Shown in pieces: positions 19,097 to 28,102 of a stretch of 64,000 bases of DNA. This DNA comes from Allorhodoferax sp032337135. GTDB taxonomy: Bacteria > Pseudomonadota > Gammaproteobacteria > Burkholderiales > Burkholderiaceae_C. The notes under the pieces are model-generated. The model was not told the DNA's origin. It saw nothing but the letters and a program-made list of their open reading frames with translations, and ran no database searches. The position numbers and the translations under genes are program-made. The first letter of the stretch is position 1, and each line of letters begins with the position of its first letter. The stretch lies in assembly GCF_032337135.1 (NCBI RefSeq), contig NZ_JAVXZZ010000001.1, forward strand, positions 62,001-126,000. The letters run 5' to 3'.

Positions 19097-20254
19097 ATGT
19101 CTGATTTAAGTCTTCAACTGCAGCCGGCTGTTAGCCAACTACCAGTTTCAAGCTATTTCGATCCAGCGCTGTATGCCCTGGAAATGAAGCAACTTTTTGC
19201 ACGAGGCCCGAAATACGTCGGCCATGTCCTGTCGGTTCCGGAGCACGGCGACTACTATGCCCTGCCCCAGGAACAAGGGGGACGGGCGCTGGTACGCAAC
19301 GCCCAGGGGGTGGAACTGATCTCCAATGTCTGCCGCCACCGTCAGGCCGTCATGCTCAAGGGACGCGGCAACCTGCGCGCGCAGGGCTCGGGCAACATCG
19401 TGTGCCCCATCCATCGCTGGACCTACAGCGGCGCACCCACAGGCAACAACGCCACCGGTACGCTCATCGGTGCACCCCACTTCAGCCACGACCCGTGCCT
19501 GAACCTGAACAACTACCGCCTGCGCGAATGGAACGGTCTGCTGTTCGAGGACAACGGGCGCGACATTGCTGCCGACCTGAACGGCATGGGCCCGCGCGAA
19601 GCCCTGAGCTTCGACGGCTTCGTGCTCGACCACGTGGAAATGCACGAGTGCAAGTACAACTGGAAGACCTTCATCGAGGTCTACCTGGAGGACTACCACG
19701 TGGCGCCCTTCCACCCGGGCTTGGGCAACTTCGTCACCTGCGACGACCTGCGCTGGGAATTCAAGAGCGAGTACTCGGTACAGACCGTCGGCGTCGCCAA
19801 AGGCCTAGCCGCAGCCCTGGCTGGCGGCGGCTCGGCCGTGTACGAGCGCTACAAGAAGGCCTTGCTGGCGGTGCGCGAAGGCCAGGCCCCGAGCTTTGGT
19901 GCCGTGTGGCTCACCTACTACCCGCACATCATGGTCGAGGCCTACCCGCATGTGCTGACGGTTTCCACACTGCACCCCATGGGGCCAGACCGCACCATGA
20001 ACATGGTCGAGTTCTACTACCCGGAAGAAATTGCCGCTTTCGAGCGCGAGTTCGTGGAGGCCCAGCGCGCGGCCTACATGGAGACCTGCATCGAGGACGA
20101 CGAGATTGGTGAGCGCATGGACGAGGGACGCCGGGCCCTGTACCAGCGCGGCGACAACGAAGTGGGCCCCTACCAGACCCCCATGGAAGACGGTATGCAG
20201 CACTTCCACGAGTGGTACCGCCAGCGCATCGCACCCGATGCCATAGGCAGCTGA
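19097..20254 (+). CDS. Rieske non-heme iron oxygenase, alpha-subunit type
   Basis: A 385-residue aromatic-ring-hydroxylating-type oxygenase. The Rieske [2Fe-2S] ligands are Cys79-x-His81 and Cys103-x2-His106. The mononuclear iron site is marked by EDYHVAPFH (His201 and His206). No ferredoxin, reductase or beta subunit is adjacent, so electrons must come from elsewhere; a Rieske ferredoxin is encoded at 50627, but any pairing is unproven. The substrate cannot be read from sequence. It is transcribed away from xseB and preceded by a structured leader. Confidence 0.88.
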   Translation: MSDLSLQLQPAVSQLPVSSYFDPALYALEMKQLFARGPKYVGHVLSVPEHGDYYALPQEQGGRALVRNAQGVELISNVCRHRQAVMLKGRGNLRAQGSGNIVCPIHRWTYSGAPTGNNATGTLIGAPHFSHDPCLNLNNYRLREWNGLLFEDNGRDIAADLNGMGPREALSFDGFVLDHVEMHECKYNWKTFIEVYLEDYHVAPFHPGLGNFVTCDDLRWEFKSEYSVQTVGVAKGLAAALAGGGSAVYERYKKALLAVREGQAPSFGAVWLTYYPHIMVEAYPHVLTVSTLHPMGPDRTMNMVEFYYPEEIAAFEREFVEAQRAAYMETCIEDDEIGERMDEGRRALYQRGDNEVGPYQTPMEDGMQHFHEWYRQRIAPDAIGS

Positions 20255-20285
20255 TCCGCTCAATGCCTGACCAAGCGCATCATTT

Positions 20286-20340
20286 GCTACATTTTCAATA
20301 GCTTCTGCCGCAATTTCCGCAAGGGGTTGCGGCATTTTTC
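20286..20340 (+). repeat. Dispersed ~55-bp repeat, copy B
   Basis: GCTAC at 20286 opens the element; TAGCT-N5-CGCA lies at 20299-20312, then TCCGC, GGGGT and CATTTTT. It occupies the gap between the Rieske oxygenase and the EamA transporter. Confidence 0.6.
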
Positions 20341-20356
20341 ATACTAGGATTTCCGC

Positions 20357-21247
20357 ATGCAAGCCTCCTGGATGGTGCTGGGCACCTTCTTCTTCTCGCT
20401 CATGGCGGTCGGCATCAAGTACGCGTCGCAGAGCTTCGGCACGCTGGAAATCCTGTTCTACCGCGGCCTGGTTGCCATGGTATTCATGGGCACGGTGCTG
20501 GCCGTTCGGCGTATCGACTGGCGCACCCCCGTTCCCATGCTGCACGTGTCACGCAGTGCAGCCGGCGTCTTTGCCATGGGCACCTGGTTCTACGCCATTG
20601 CCCAACTGCCCCTGGCCACAGCCATGACGCTGAATTACACGAGCAGCGTCTGGATCGCAGCGTTCATCGTCGGTGGTGCGCTGCTGTACGGCAATGCGCC
20701 ACAGCGCCAGGGGCCGCTGCTGGCGGCGGTGCTGATGGGCTTCGTTGGCGTGCTGATGGCCCTGCGCCCCACCATGGACCACACCCAGCTGTTTGCAGGT
20801 CTGGTCGGCATGATGTCGGGCATGGGCGCGGCCCTGGCCTACATGCAGGTCACCGCCCTGGGCAAGGCAGGAGAGCCGGAAGAACGCGTGGTGTTCTATT
20901 TCTCCGTCGGCACCACGCTGGTGGGTCTCGTGGGCATGCTCGCGGGCGGCATCACCACCTGGAGCAGCGTACGCTGGCAGGATGCAGCCTGGCTCATTCC
21001 CATCGGCGTGCTGGCCTCGCTGGGCCAGTGGAGCCTGACACGCGCCTATCGCCAAGGCGCCACCCTGGTCGTGGCCAACCTGCAGTACTCGGGCATCGTG
21101 TTTGCTTCGCTGTTCAGCGTGGTTCTGTTCAACGACACCATCCCGGTGCTGGGCTGGCTGGGCATCGCGCTCATCGTCGTCAGCGGCATCCTTGCCACCG
21201 TGCTGCGCACCCGTGCCCTGCCGCAGACGCCCGCCGAGGACCACTGA
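20357..21247 (+). CDS. EamA/DMT-family membrane transporter
   Basis: A 296-residue drug/metabolite-transporter-superfamily protein with ten predicted helices arranged as two EamA repeats (the first starting MQASWMVLGTFFFSLM, the second LFAGLVGMMSGMGAAL). Such proteins export metabolites such as amino acids. The helix ends and the FRGLVAMVF-like segment (FYRGLVAMVFMG) are typical. The substrate is unknown. Confidence 0.88.
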   Translation: MQASWMVLGTFFFSLMAVGIKYASQSFGTLEILFYRGLVAMVFMGTVLAVRRIDWRTPVPMLHVSRSAAGVFAMGTWFYAIAQLPLATAMTLNYTSSVWIAAFIVGGALLYGNAPQRQGPLLAAVLMGFVGVLMALRPTMDHTQLFAGLVGMMSGMGAALAYMQVTALGKAGEPEERVVFYFSVGTTLVGLVGMLAGGITTWSSVRWQDAAWLIPIGVLASLGQWSLTRAYRQGATLVVANLQYSGIVFASLFSVVLFNDTIPVLGWLGIALIVVSGILATVLRTRALPQTPAEDH

Positions 21248-21258
21248 GCCTCTCGGGC

Positions 21259-21840
21259 TCATCGCCCCAGTACGGCGTCCTTGAATCTCCAGTCGGCGGG
21301 CGACTTGCCGACCCAGATCGACAGCAAGGCGTTGTAGAACTCGACCTCCTTGAACGGCTCGCCCTGCACCTTGTTGTTGATGGCCAGGACCGCGCCGGTA
21401 CCCGGCAGCCAGTCGATGGTGAAGCTCTCACCGGCCATGAACTTGCCGTGGTCGCCCAGTATCTGGCCCATGCGTATCAGTCCCGGCACCAGTGGCGCCA
21501 TCTCGGACTTGTTGGCGTTGTCATCGAACCCACGGATGAATTCCTTGCTGAATTTCTTGGCCTCCACATCCACCAACAGATTGATCTGCATGCGTTTGGG
21601 GCCTGGGGCCGACAGTACCTCTTCCGCTGTAGCGGACTTGCGTGTCAGGTAGAGCCCCCCGGCAAAGACCTTGAAGATGGCCTTGTAGCGCACCCCCGCG
21701 CCATTCAGGCGCAAGGCCGTACCGCCAAGCGCCAATTCATCGGCGAACTTGACCCCCGCGACATCCACCGTCGCGGCACCCGCCACCGAGCCCCATACCA
21801 CGCCCAGACAGGCCATCCAACGTTTCCAAACCGGCACCAT
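21259..21840 (-). CDS. Chalcone-isomerase-like domain protein, copy 1
   Basis: A 193-residue secreted protein of the bacterial chalcone-isomerase-like family (PF16036 style). After a signal peptide (cleavage near VAGAATVD) comes the recognisable core LNGAGVRYKAIFKVFAGGLY, then APGPKRMQINL. A second copy at 40510-41127 shares the LNGAG-R-KA and SPGPK blocks. Bacterial members are periplasmic with no proven isomerase activity. It ends 11 bp from the convergent EamA gene. Confidence 0.82.
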   Translation of the reverse strand: MVPVWKRWMACLGVVWGSVAGAATVDVAGVKFADELALGGTALRLNGAGVRYKAIFKVFAGGLYLTRKSATAEEVLSAPGPKRMQINLLVDVEAKKFSKEFIRGFDDNANKSEMAPLVPGLIRMGQILGDHGKFMAGESFTIDWLPGTGAVLAINNKVQGEPFKEVEFYNALLSIWVGKSPADWRFKDAVLGR

Positions 21841-22075
21841 TCCTGACTCCTCTTGTTGCTATGAATCACCCCGCCATGGCGCATTCCACGGCGCGGGGCA
21901 CACCGCCACTGCCTGCCATGGAAAGCGGCCAATGCGGCTGGGCGCGGATTCTGATGGTCACCGGAAGGCAGCCGAGTCCCGCAGTCGACAGCACCGCACT
22001 CCCGCCGACGACCCTGCGCCGAGACGCCGAAGCGGGCGCTATCATGCGCAGCACCTTCGCACCCAGGACTGCCAC

Positions 22076-22936
22076 ATGCCCTATTCCACCCTCATCACCG
22101 TCGAACAGCTCCAGGCCCTGCAGTCCAGTGGCAGCCCGCTGGTGATCTTTGACTGCAGTTCCGAGCTCGCGAACCCGCAGGCCGGGCCCGAACAGTTTGC
22201 ACAGCAGCACATTGCGGGCGCGCGCTATGCCCACCTTGACCTGCACCTCAGCGCCAAGGGGGAGCGCCCGGCCGTCAATGGCGGGCGCCACCCCTTGCCG
22301 ACCCGCGAGTCGTTCGCCCAATGGATCGGAAGCCAGGGCGTCGGCAACAGCACCCAGGTCGTGGTCTACGACCGCCAGGGCGTGCACTACTGCGGCCGCC
22401 TGTGGTGGATGCTGCAATGGCTAGGCCACGAAGCCGTGGCCGTGCTGGACGGCGGACTGCAGGCCTGGGTGGCTGCCGGGGGGGCCACAGCCACCGGTGA
22501 AGCGGCACCCGCCACCGCCTGCGACTTTGCACTGCATCCACCCCGTGTCACCCTGGTCGATGCCGATACGGTTCTCGCGCACCTGGGCCAGCCCGACCAG
22601 CACATCATTGACGCCCGTGGAGCGCCGCGCTTTCGCGGCGAGGTCGAGCCCCTGGACCCCAAGGCAGGGCACATTCCCGGCGCCCTGAACCGTCCCTTCA
22701 CCAGCAACTTCGGGCCCGACGGCAAATTCAAACCGGCGGCGCAGCTGCGTTCGGAATTTCAGTCTCTGTTGGGTCAGCGCGATGCGGCCCATGTGGTGCA
22801 CCATTGCGGCAGCGGCGTGACCGCCGTTCCCAATGTGCTGGCCATGGTCCTGGCGGGCTATCCGACCCCGGCGCTGTTTGCCGGCAGCTGGAGCGAGTGG
22901 TGTGCACACCCCGACCGCCCCGTGGCACAGGGCTGA
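22076..22936 (+). CDS. Sulfurtransferase, 3-mercaptopyruvate type (two rhodanese domains)
   Basis: A 286-residue protein with two rhodanese domains. The N-terminal domain is inactive, and the C-terminal active loop has the catalytic Cys244 in CGSGVTA. That loop is typical of mercaptopyruvate sulfurtransferases (CG[S/A]GVTA) rather than thiosulfate sulfurtransferases (CRKGVT). The start at 22076 begins the family's usual STLITVEQL segment; a long upstream extension was rejected as non-coding. It transfers sulfur to acceptors such as thiols or cyanide. Confidence 0.9.
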   Translation: MPYSTLITVEQLQALQSSGSPLVIFDCSSELANPQAGPEQFAQQHIAGARYAHLDLHLSAKGERPAVNGGRHPLPTRESFAQWIGSQGVGNSTQVVVYDRQGVHYCGRLWWMLQWLGHEAVAVLDGGLQAWVAAGGATATGEAAPATACDFALHPPRVTLVDADTVLAHLGQPDQHIIDARGAPRFRGEVEPLDPKAGHIPGALNRPFTSNFGPDGKFKPAAQLRSEFQSLLGQRDAAHVVHHCGSGVTAVPNVLAMVLAGYPTPALFAGSWSEWCAHPDRPVAQG

Positions 22937-22957
22937 CCCAAGGCCTGATCCACACCC

Positions 22958-24112
22958 CTACTTGATGAGGCGGCCCTGGGAGCCGATGAGCGTCAGCTCG
23001 ACAAATTTCGAGCCGCTGGCGGCGCCCTGCCCGAAGCTGACCGTGACACCGCCCAGGTTGAGGCCGCGCATTTCCTCCATGGCGGCCACGAAACTGCTGC
23101 GCGACAGGTTCTTGCCGGCGCGCCGCAAGCCTTCCGCAGCGAGCTTGGCATTGGCATAGCCCTCCAGGCTCTGGTGCGAAAAGTCGGTGAACCCGGCTGC
23201 GGTCATGGCCTGCTGGTACTCCCGCACCAGCGGCAAGGCCGGGTTGGTCGGAAACGGCACCACCTGCGTGATCGCCACCCCCGTGCCTGCCGACCCCAGT
23301 GCCTTGATGTTGGAGGCGGTACCCAACACCGACAGGCCGTACAGGGTCAGGCCACGGCGACGCTGGCTGATGCCCTTGATGGCCTCGATGGCCGGCTTGC
23401 CTGCCAGACCGAGCAACACCGCCTCGGCACTGCTCCCCGCAGCCTTCTCTGCCACGGCATTCACGTCCGAGGCATCGTTCTCCACCGACGCCACCAATAC
23501 GGGCTTGAGCCCGCGCTTTTCCATGGCCGCATGGGCGGCGGCCAGGTATTCCTTGCCGAAGGCATTGTTCTGGTGGATCACAGCGAGGCGCTGGATGCCC
23601 ACCGTGGCCAGATGTTCCACCGAGCGCTCCACCTCGTCGGCATAGCTGGCCCGCAGGTTGAAGACACCAGAGAGCGACTTCGCACGCACCGAGTTGGCGC
23701 CGGTGTAGGGTGTGATCACGGGCATGCCCGCCGACTGCGCCAGCGGGATCAAGGCTTCATTGTTGGCAGTGCCAAAGCTGCCGAAGAATGCGAATGCGCT
23801 TGCGTTGGCGATCACACCCTGGGCGATCTCCACCGTCTTCTTCGGGTCGTAGGCGTCGTCATGGACCACCAGCTTGACGCTGCGACCCTGCACACCACCG
23901 CGTGCGTTGAGGGCGTCGAAGTACACCTTGGCGCCCCGGCTGAATTCCTGTCCCAGGTCGCCGAGCGGGCCGGTCAGTGCCACTGTCTGCTCCAGCACGA
24001 TGGGCTCCGTCGTGTCGGCACGGACCTGCCAGGGAGCCAAAGACAGGGCACACAGTGGAAGCAGCGCGCAGGCCAACCACCGACGCCGGGGAGAGAACAG
24101 GGAATGGGACAT
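22958..24112 (-). CDS. ABC transporter periplasmic binding protein (LivK/Peripla_BP_6 type)
   Basis: A 384-residue periplasmic receptor. It has a signal peptide with an RRRW start (cleaved near QVRAD), then the LivK-type core ALTGPLGDLGQEFSRGAKVY, AFFGSFGTANNEALIPLAQ and VITPYTGANS. Such proteins bind branched-chain amino acids, amides or aromatic acids. No permease or ATPase genes are adjacent, so it is an orphan receptor and must share a transporter encoded elsewhere. It converges with the sulfurtransferase gene. Confidence 0.9.
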   Translation of the reverse strand: MSHSLFSPRRRWLACALLPLCALSLAPWQVRADTTEPIVLEQTVALTGPLGDLGQEFSRGAKVYFDALNARGGVQGRSVKLVVHDDAYDPKKTVEIAQGVIANASAFAFFGSFGTANNEALIPLAQSAGMPVITPYTGANSVRAKSLSGVFNLRASYADEVERSVEHLATVGIQRLAVIHQNNAFGKEYLAAAHAAMEKRGLKPVLVASVENDASDVNAVAEKAAGSSAEAVLLGLAGKPAIEAIKGISQRRRGLTLYGLSVLGTASNIKALGSAGTGVAITQVVPFPTNPALPLVREYQQAMTAAGFTDFSHQSLEGYANAKLAAEGLRRAGKNLSRSSFVAAMEEMRGLNLGGVTVSFGQGAASGSKFVELTLIGSQGRLIK

Positions 24113-24715
24113 GATGTTTCGAAGGCCACCGTTGAGAGTCGCGGGATTGTCGATGTCCCGCCAGCCCGGGCAGTTACGGGATTACCCCCGACTTTGTCAC
24201 CCGGACAACGATTGGGTGCGATTGGAGCCTGCCGGTTTGACAGGTGCCTGACGAACAAGCCCCGCCACGCCCATTCGCCCAGGTCCAGCCGACATCGTCT
24301 TCTGCAAGTTTGCGCGCTAAGTGCTTGATTTTCCTCGCACTGGTGAACTGTTCAGACTTCCTGTGGATAACTTTGTTGATATCCGCAGGCGGAAGGCCCG
24401 CAACCCGCATGCATCAAGGCTTTCCTTGGCCTGCACGGTTTTTTGGCACATTTCTAAAACCTATGAAAATCAACAACTTACGTGTGCTATGGGGTTTGTA
24501 GCGCAGGCTGCCTCACTCCAGGCCAGGCCGCACAACACCCAGGAAAAATGTGCATAACCGCCCCTGGCAGCTGCCCGGACCACGCGGTTCTGTGCTAGGC
24601 ACAGGCCATGGCACCGGATACAGGCCTTCGAGTCATACCCCCGGAGGTTTTCCCCTACAGACAGTGCCCGATGACCTGCACTAAGGTGGTGTCCCTGCTT
24701 TCCTCCTGCTCTGGC
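24113..24715. other. 603-bp gene-poor divergent region containing a repeat element
   Basis: Between the LivK-type gene and the nitrilase-like gene. Most of it is the ~290-bp repeat element at 24315-24603. Short frames on both strands show no family features. Promoters for both flanking genes should lie here, but none could be assigned with confidence. Confidence 0.6.
24315..24603 (+). repeat. ~290-bp dispersed element, copy 1, with DnaA-box-like nonamers
   Basis: Landmarks shared in order with 34365-34656 are TAAGTGCTTGATTTTC (24318-24333), TGTGGATAA followed by CTTTGTTGATATCC (24362-24384), CCCGCAT..ATCAAGGC (24404-24420), AAAATCAACAACTTA (24466-24480), TGTGCATAA (24549-24557) and TGTGCTAGGCA (24591-24601). 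TGTGGATAA is the exact complement of the DnaA box TTATCCACA. The two ends of the first 165 bp form an imperfect inverted repeat. Confidence 0.75.
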
Positions 24716-25861
24716 ATGCTGTCTGTCCGAACCTTTTTGGGGCTGCTACTGGCCCTGTGCCTGGCCTGGTTTCTCTGGACCCTGACCGGATACCCCGACG
24801 CCATGCCACCCTCCGCCGATCCGCACGCGACGGTGGTGGAGTCCATCGGCTCCAATACCGGCAAAGGCAACATGCTGGCGGTGCAGCCTTGGCTGACTGC
24901 TCGCGACTACGCCAATGCCGACACGCTGGAACGCAAACTCGCCACCTACCTGCAGCTGGCACAGGACAAGGGCTGGCTCCATGGTGGCAAGACGGTGGTG
25001 GTATGGCCCGAATACACCGGCACCTGGCTGGTCGCCGCCAACGAAAAGCAGGCCGCTCTGGAAGCACCCGGCATCGTATCGGCGCTGACCACGGTGGCCT
25101 TGACCCACCTACCCGCATATGCCTTCCGCTTGCTCACCGCCCCTGCCGTCGCTGCGAAGGATCGATGGGCACTGTTCACGCTCAAGAGCCGCAGCATGGC
25201 GGCGGACTACGAAACCGTGTTCGGCAACCTTTCCCGCCGCTTTGGTGTCTACATGGTGGCGGGTTCCACCGTGCTGCCCTCCCCGACCCTGGTCAAAGGT
25301 CACCTGGTCGTGCAACCGGGCCAGCCGCTGGTGGCCATGAGTGCCGTGTTTGCCCCCGATGGACGCATTCAGGCGCCGCTGGTGCTCAAGTCTTTCCCCA
25401 TCGCCGACGAGCTGGATTTCGCCATTCCCGCGCGCTCCGCACAGGCGCCCCTGTTCGTCACCGATGCGGGCAAGCTGGCGGTATTGATCTGTGCCGACGC
25501 CTGGTACCCGGCGTCCTACGATCTCCTGCGGGGTGCCGGGGCCACGCTGATGGCCGTGCCCTCGTTCTCTGCCGGCAATGGTGCCTGGAGCGTTCCCTGG
25601 GCCGGCTACAACGGGGCCCCGAACGCCGCTGACGTGGATACCCGCGACATCGGCACCTTGACTGAAGCACAGGCTTGGCACAAGTACGCCATGCAGGCGC
25701 GTGCGCCAGCGATCGGCGTGCACACGGCTGCCAACGTATTCTTGCGCGGCCAGCTCTGGGACCTGGGCTCCGACGGTGGCACGCTCACCCTGCAGCGTGG
25801 TCAGCCCCATGCGGCCCCAGTGGTCGCCACCAGTGCCATGACCAACCTCTGGATCCACTGA
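24716..25861 (+). CDS. Membrane-anchored nitrilase-superfamily hydrolase
   Basis: A carbon-nitrogen hydrolase-like protein of 381 residues. It starts with one hydrophobic helix (MLSVRTFLGLLLALCLAWFL), which suggests anchoring or secretion. The catalytic triad appears as Glu99 in VVWPEYTG, Lys225 in VLKSFP and Cys259 in LICADAWYP, all in the expected order. It acts on an unknown amide or nitrile, or is an Lnt-like outlier. The start is uncertain (ATG 24671 and 24608 are in frame without clear ribosome sites). It lies 13 bp upstream of the Tat-signal subunit gene and probably shares its operon. Confidence 0.78.
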   Translation: MLSVRTFLGLLLALCLAWFLWTLTGYPDAMPPSADPHATVVESIGSNTGKGNMLAVQPWLTARDYANADTLERKLATYLQLAQDKGWLHGGKTVVVWPEYTGTWLVAANEKQAALEAPGIVSALTTVALTHLPAYAFRLLTAPAVAAKDRWALFTLKSRSMAADYETVFGNLSRRFGVYMVAGSTVLPSPTLVKGHLVVQPGQPLVAMSAVFAPDGRIQAPLVLKSFPIADELDFAIPARSAQAPLFVTDAGKLAVLICADAWYPASYDLLRGAGATLMAVPSFSAGNGAWSVPWAGYNGAPNAADVDTRDIGTLTEAQAWHKYAMQARAPAIGVHTAANVFLRGQLWDLGSDGGTLTLQRGQPHAAPVVATSAMTNLWIH

Positions 25862-25874
25862 ACCATACCGTTCC

Positions 25875-26477
25875 ATGCACCTCCCCCATTCCCCCTCATC
25901 CCTCGAATGGCACGGCCTGGGCCGACGCCGCTTTCTGCGCCTGCTCGGTACCCTGGGCGCCGCCGGTGCCACCGCCCCCCTGCTGACGGCGTGCTCCGGT
26001 GCAGATGCGCCCGCTCAGCGCCTGCTGGTGCTGTCTTCCGGCCAGGCTGTCACCATGGCAGCCATCGCCGCCGCCGTCGTGCCGTCACAGCAAGGCTTTC
26101 CCTCCGTGGCGCAGGCCCAGGTGGTGCAGCGCCTGGACGAGGAGCTGTGGCTGTCCGACGCCAGCATCCAGGACGACATGCGCGCCGCGCTGGACGTAGC
26201 CGAATGGCTGCCGTTGGCCTACGGGCATTTCAGCCGTTTCACGCGCCTGGAACGCACGGCCCAGCAGGCCTTGCTGCAGCGCTGGATGGCCTCCAGCGTG
26301 GAGACCGTGCGCGCCATCGGCACCAACCTCAAGCTGGTGTCGCACTTCATGTACTTCGGCCACCCCAGCACCTGGGCCGCCATCGGCTACGACGGCCCGT
26401 TCCAGAAGCGCGCGCCCATCGTTAGCGAGCAGCGCAAGGCCTATGCCCTGCGCGTGCAACAGGGAGCAGCGAAATGA
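25875..26477 (+). CDS. Gluconate-2-dehydrogenase subunit 3-like Tat protein
   Basis: A 200-residue exported protein with a twin-arginine signal (LGRRRFLRLLGTLGAAGA) and a lipobox-like LTAC near residue 40. The mature part resembles the small gamma-type subunit of membrane-bound flavin dehydrogenases (PF13618), which escorts the large GMC subunit through the Tat system. The call rests mainly on the Tat signal and on the 4-bp ATGA overlap with the GMC gene. No cytochrome c subunit gene is adjacent. Confidence 0.75.
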   Translation: MHLPHSPSSLEWHGLGRRRFLRLLGTLGAAGATAPLLTACSGADAPAQRLLVLSSGQAVTMAAIAAAVVPSQQGFPSVAQAQVVQRLDEELWLSDASIQDDMRAALDVAEWLPLAYGHFSRFTRLERTAQQALLQRWMASSVETVRAIGTNLKLVSHFMYFGHPSTWAAIGYDGPFQKRAPIVSEQRKAYALRVQQGAAK

Positions 26478-28024
26478 GCGGGAAGATCTGGCAAGGCAAG
26501 GACATCACCGCCGACACGACCATCGAGGCCGACGTCTGCATCATCGGCTCGGGCTGTGGCGGTGCGACTTTGGCCAAGCAACTCGCGCTGGCCGGGCGCA
26601 CGGTGGTGGTGCTGGAGCGTGGGGGCTACTACACCGAGGCCGACTTCGACCAGGACGAGCTCAACATGAACGGCAAGCTCTCCGCCAACCGCAGCCTCAA
26701 GAGCAGCACCGACGGCGGCACGCTGCTGCTGTCGGGCAACAACGTCGGTGGGGCTTCCGTGCACTACTGGGCCGACACCTACCGCACACCGCAGGACCGG
26801 CTGGACCACTGGACGCAGCGCTACGGCCTCACCGGCCACGGCGCGGCCGAACTCAGCCCGGCCTGGGACGCTCTCGACAAGGTGCTGAACGTGCACCGCG
26901 CCGACGAGGAACACCACAACCGCATGAACCAGCTGCTGCGCGAAGGCGCGAAGAAGCTGGGCTGGGAAGGCAATGCCGTGCCGCAGGCGCGCAAGGGCTG
27001 TGTCAAGAGCGGCCACTGCATGCAGGGCTGCCTGTACGCGGCCAAGCAAAGCCAGCTGGTCACGCACATCCCGCAGGCTGTGGCCGCGGGTGCGAACGTG
27101 TACGCAGACATCCTGGCCGAGAAGCTCACCCATGCCAACGGGAAGGTGAGCAGCCTGGCTTGCCGGGTGATGGACCGCGCCACCAACCGCCCCTCCGGTC
27201 ACACGCTCAACGTGCACGCCAAGCAATTCGCCGTTGCCGCCGGTGGCTACTACAGCGCGCCCTTCCTCATCGCCAACGGCCTGCAGAGCCAGTTGCCCGC
27301 GCTGGGCCAGCACTTCGGCATGAACCCGACCGCCTGGGCCTTCGGCCTGTACGACGAGGACATCACGCTCTGGCGCAACATCCCGGCGGCCTTCGGCGTG
27401 GAGGAATTCCGCCTGGCCCGCTTCGATGCGCAAAACCGCTACCTGGAGGGCGGCTACCTGCTCATGGCCAACCAGGTGCAGCCTGGCACCCTGGCCGGCA
27501 CCATGCCGCTCATGGGCGACGAGATCGGCGAATGGATGGGCCAGGCCCACAAGATCGGCAGCACCATCGTCTGGTTGGACGACTACGAGGAAGAGCTGGG
27601 CACCATCGGCATCAACGCCGACGGCTCGCCCAAGGTGGACTATCCCTATGGCCCGGTCACCACGGCCATGCTGCGCGATTCGATGAAGAAGCAGGTGCAG
27701 GTGCTGTTTGCCACTGGGGCCCGCAAGGTGCTGCTGGGCAGCGGGCGGCGCGTCATGCTCGACAGCGCCAACGACCTCTCGGCCATCGACCAGCTCGACA
27801 TCACGGGCGGTGGCCTCTTCATGGCGGCACCCCACCCCTTCGGTGGCTGCCGCATGGGGGCGGACCCGAAAACGTCGGTGGTGGGCATGGACCACCGCGT
27901 GCACGGGTTTTCCAACCTGTTCGTGGCCGACCCCTCGGTGTTCCCCACCGGGCCCTCGGTGGATCCAAGCTTCACCATCATGGCCTTCAGCACGGTAGCA
28001 GCGAAGCACATGCTGGCAGCCTGA
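26474..28024 (+). CDS. GMC-family FAD-dependent oxidoreductase
   Basis: A 516-residue glucose-methanol-choline oxidoreductase. The FAD-binding Rossmann motif GSGCGG is at 25-30, and the C-terminal GMC signature includes APHPFGGCRMG with the catalytic histidine and VFPTGPSVDPSFT. A cysteine-containing KGCVKSGHCMQGC segment (about residues 174-186) is typical of dehydrogenases that take sugars, sterols or alcohols. Coupled to the Tat subunit gene, it is probably translocated with it as a hitch-hiker. The substrate is unknown. Confidence 0.9.
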   Translation: MSGKIWQGKDITADTTIEADVCIIGSGCGGATLAKQLALAGRTVVVLERGGYYTEADFDQDELNMNGKLSANRSLKSSTDGGTLLLSGNNVGGASVHYWADTYRTPQDRLDHWTQRYGLTGHGAAELSPAWDALDKVLNVHRADEEHHNRMNQLLREGAKKLGWEGNAVPQARKGCVKSGHCMQGCLYAAKQSQLVTHIPQAVAAGANVYADILAEKLTHANGKVSSLACRVMDRATNRPSGHTLNVHAKQFAVAAGGYYSAPFLIANGLQSQLPALGQHFGMNPTAWAFGLYDEDITLWRNIPAAFGVEEFRLARFDAQNRYLEGGYLLMANQVQPGTLAGTMPLMGDEIGEWMGQAHKIGSTIVWLDDYEEELGTIGINADGSPKVDYPYGPVTTAMLRDSMKKQVQVLFATGARKVLLGSGRRVMLDSANDLSAIDQLDITGGGLFMAAPHPFGGCRMGADPKTSVVGMDHRVHGFSNLFVADPSVFPTGPSVDPSFTIMAFSTVAAKHMLAA

Positions 28025-28041
28025 CCCAAGCCCGATTTGAG

Positions 28042-28100
28042 GGCAAATTCAGCTTCCAGCCCTCACAGATATTGCGTAGACAGCTACCAATTCAATAGCA
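28042..28100 (-). repeat. Dispersed ~55-bp repeat, copy F (inverted)
   Basis: On the minus strand it reads GCTATTGAATTGGTAGCTG, then TCTACGCA, a GAGGGCT block and AATTTG. It fits the TAGCT-N5-CGCA family and fills the convergent gap between the GMC and C69 genes. Confidence 0.55.
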
Positions 28101-28102
28101 AC

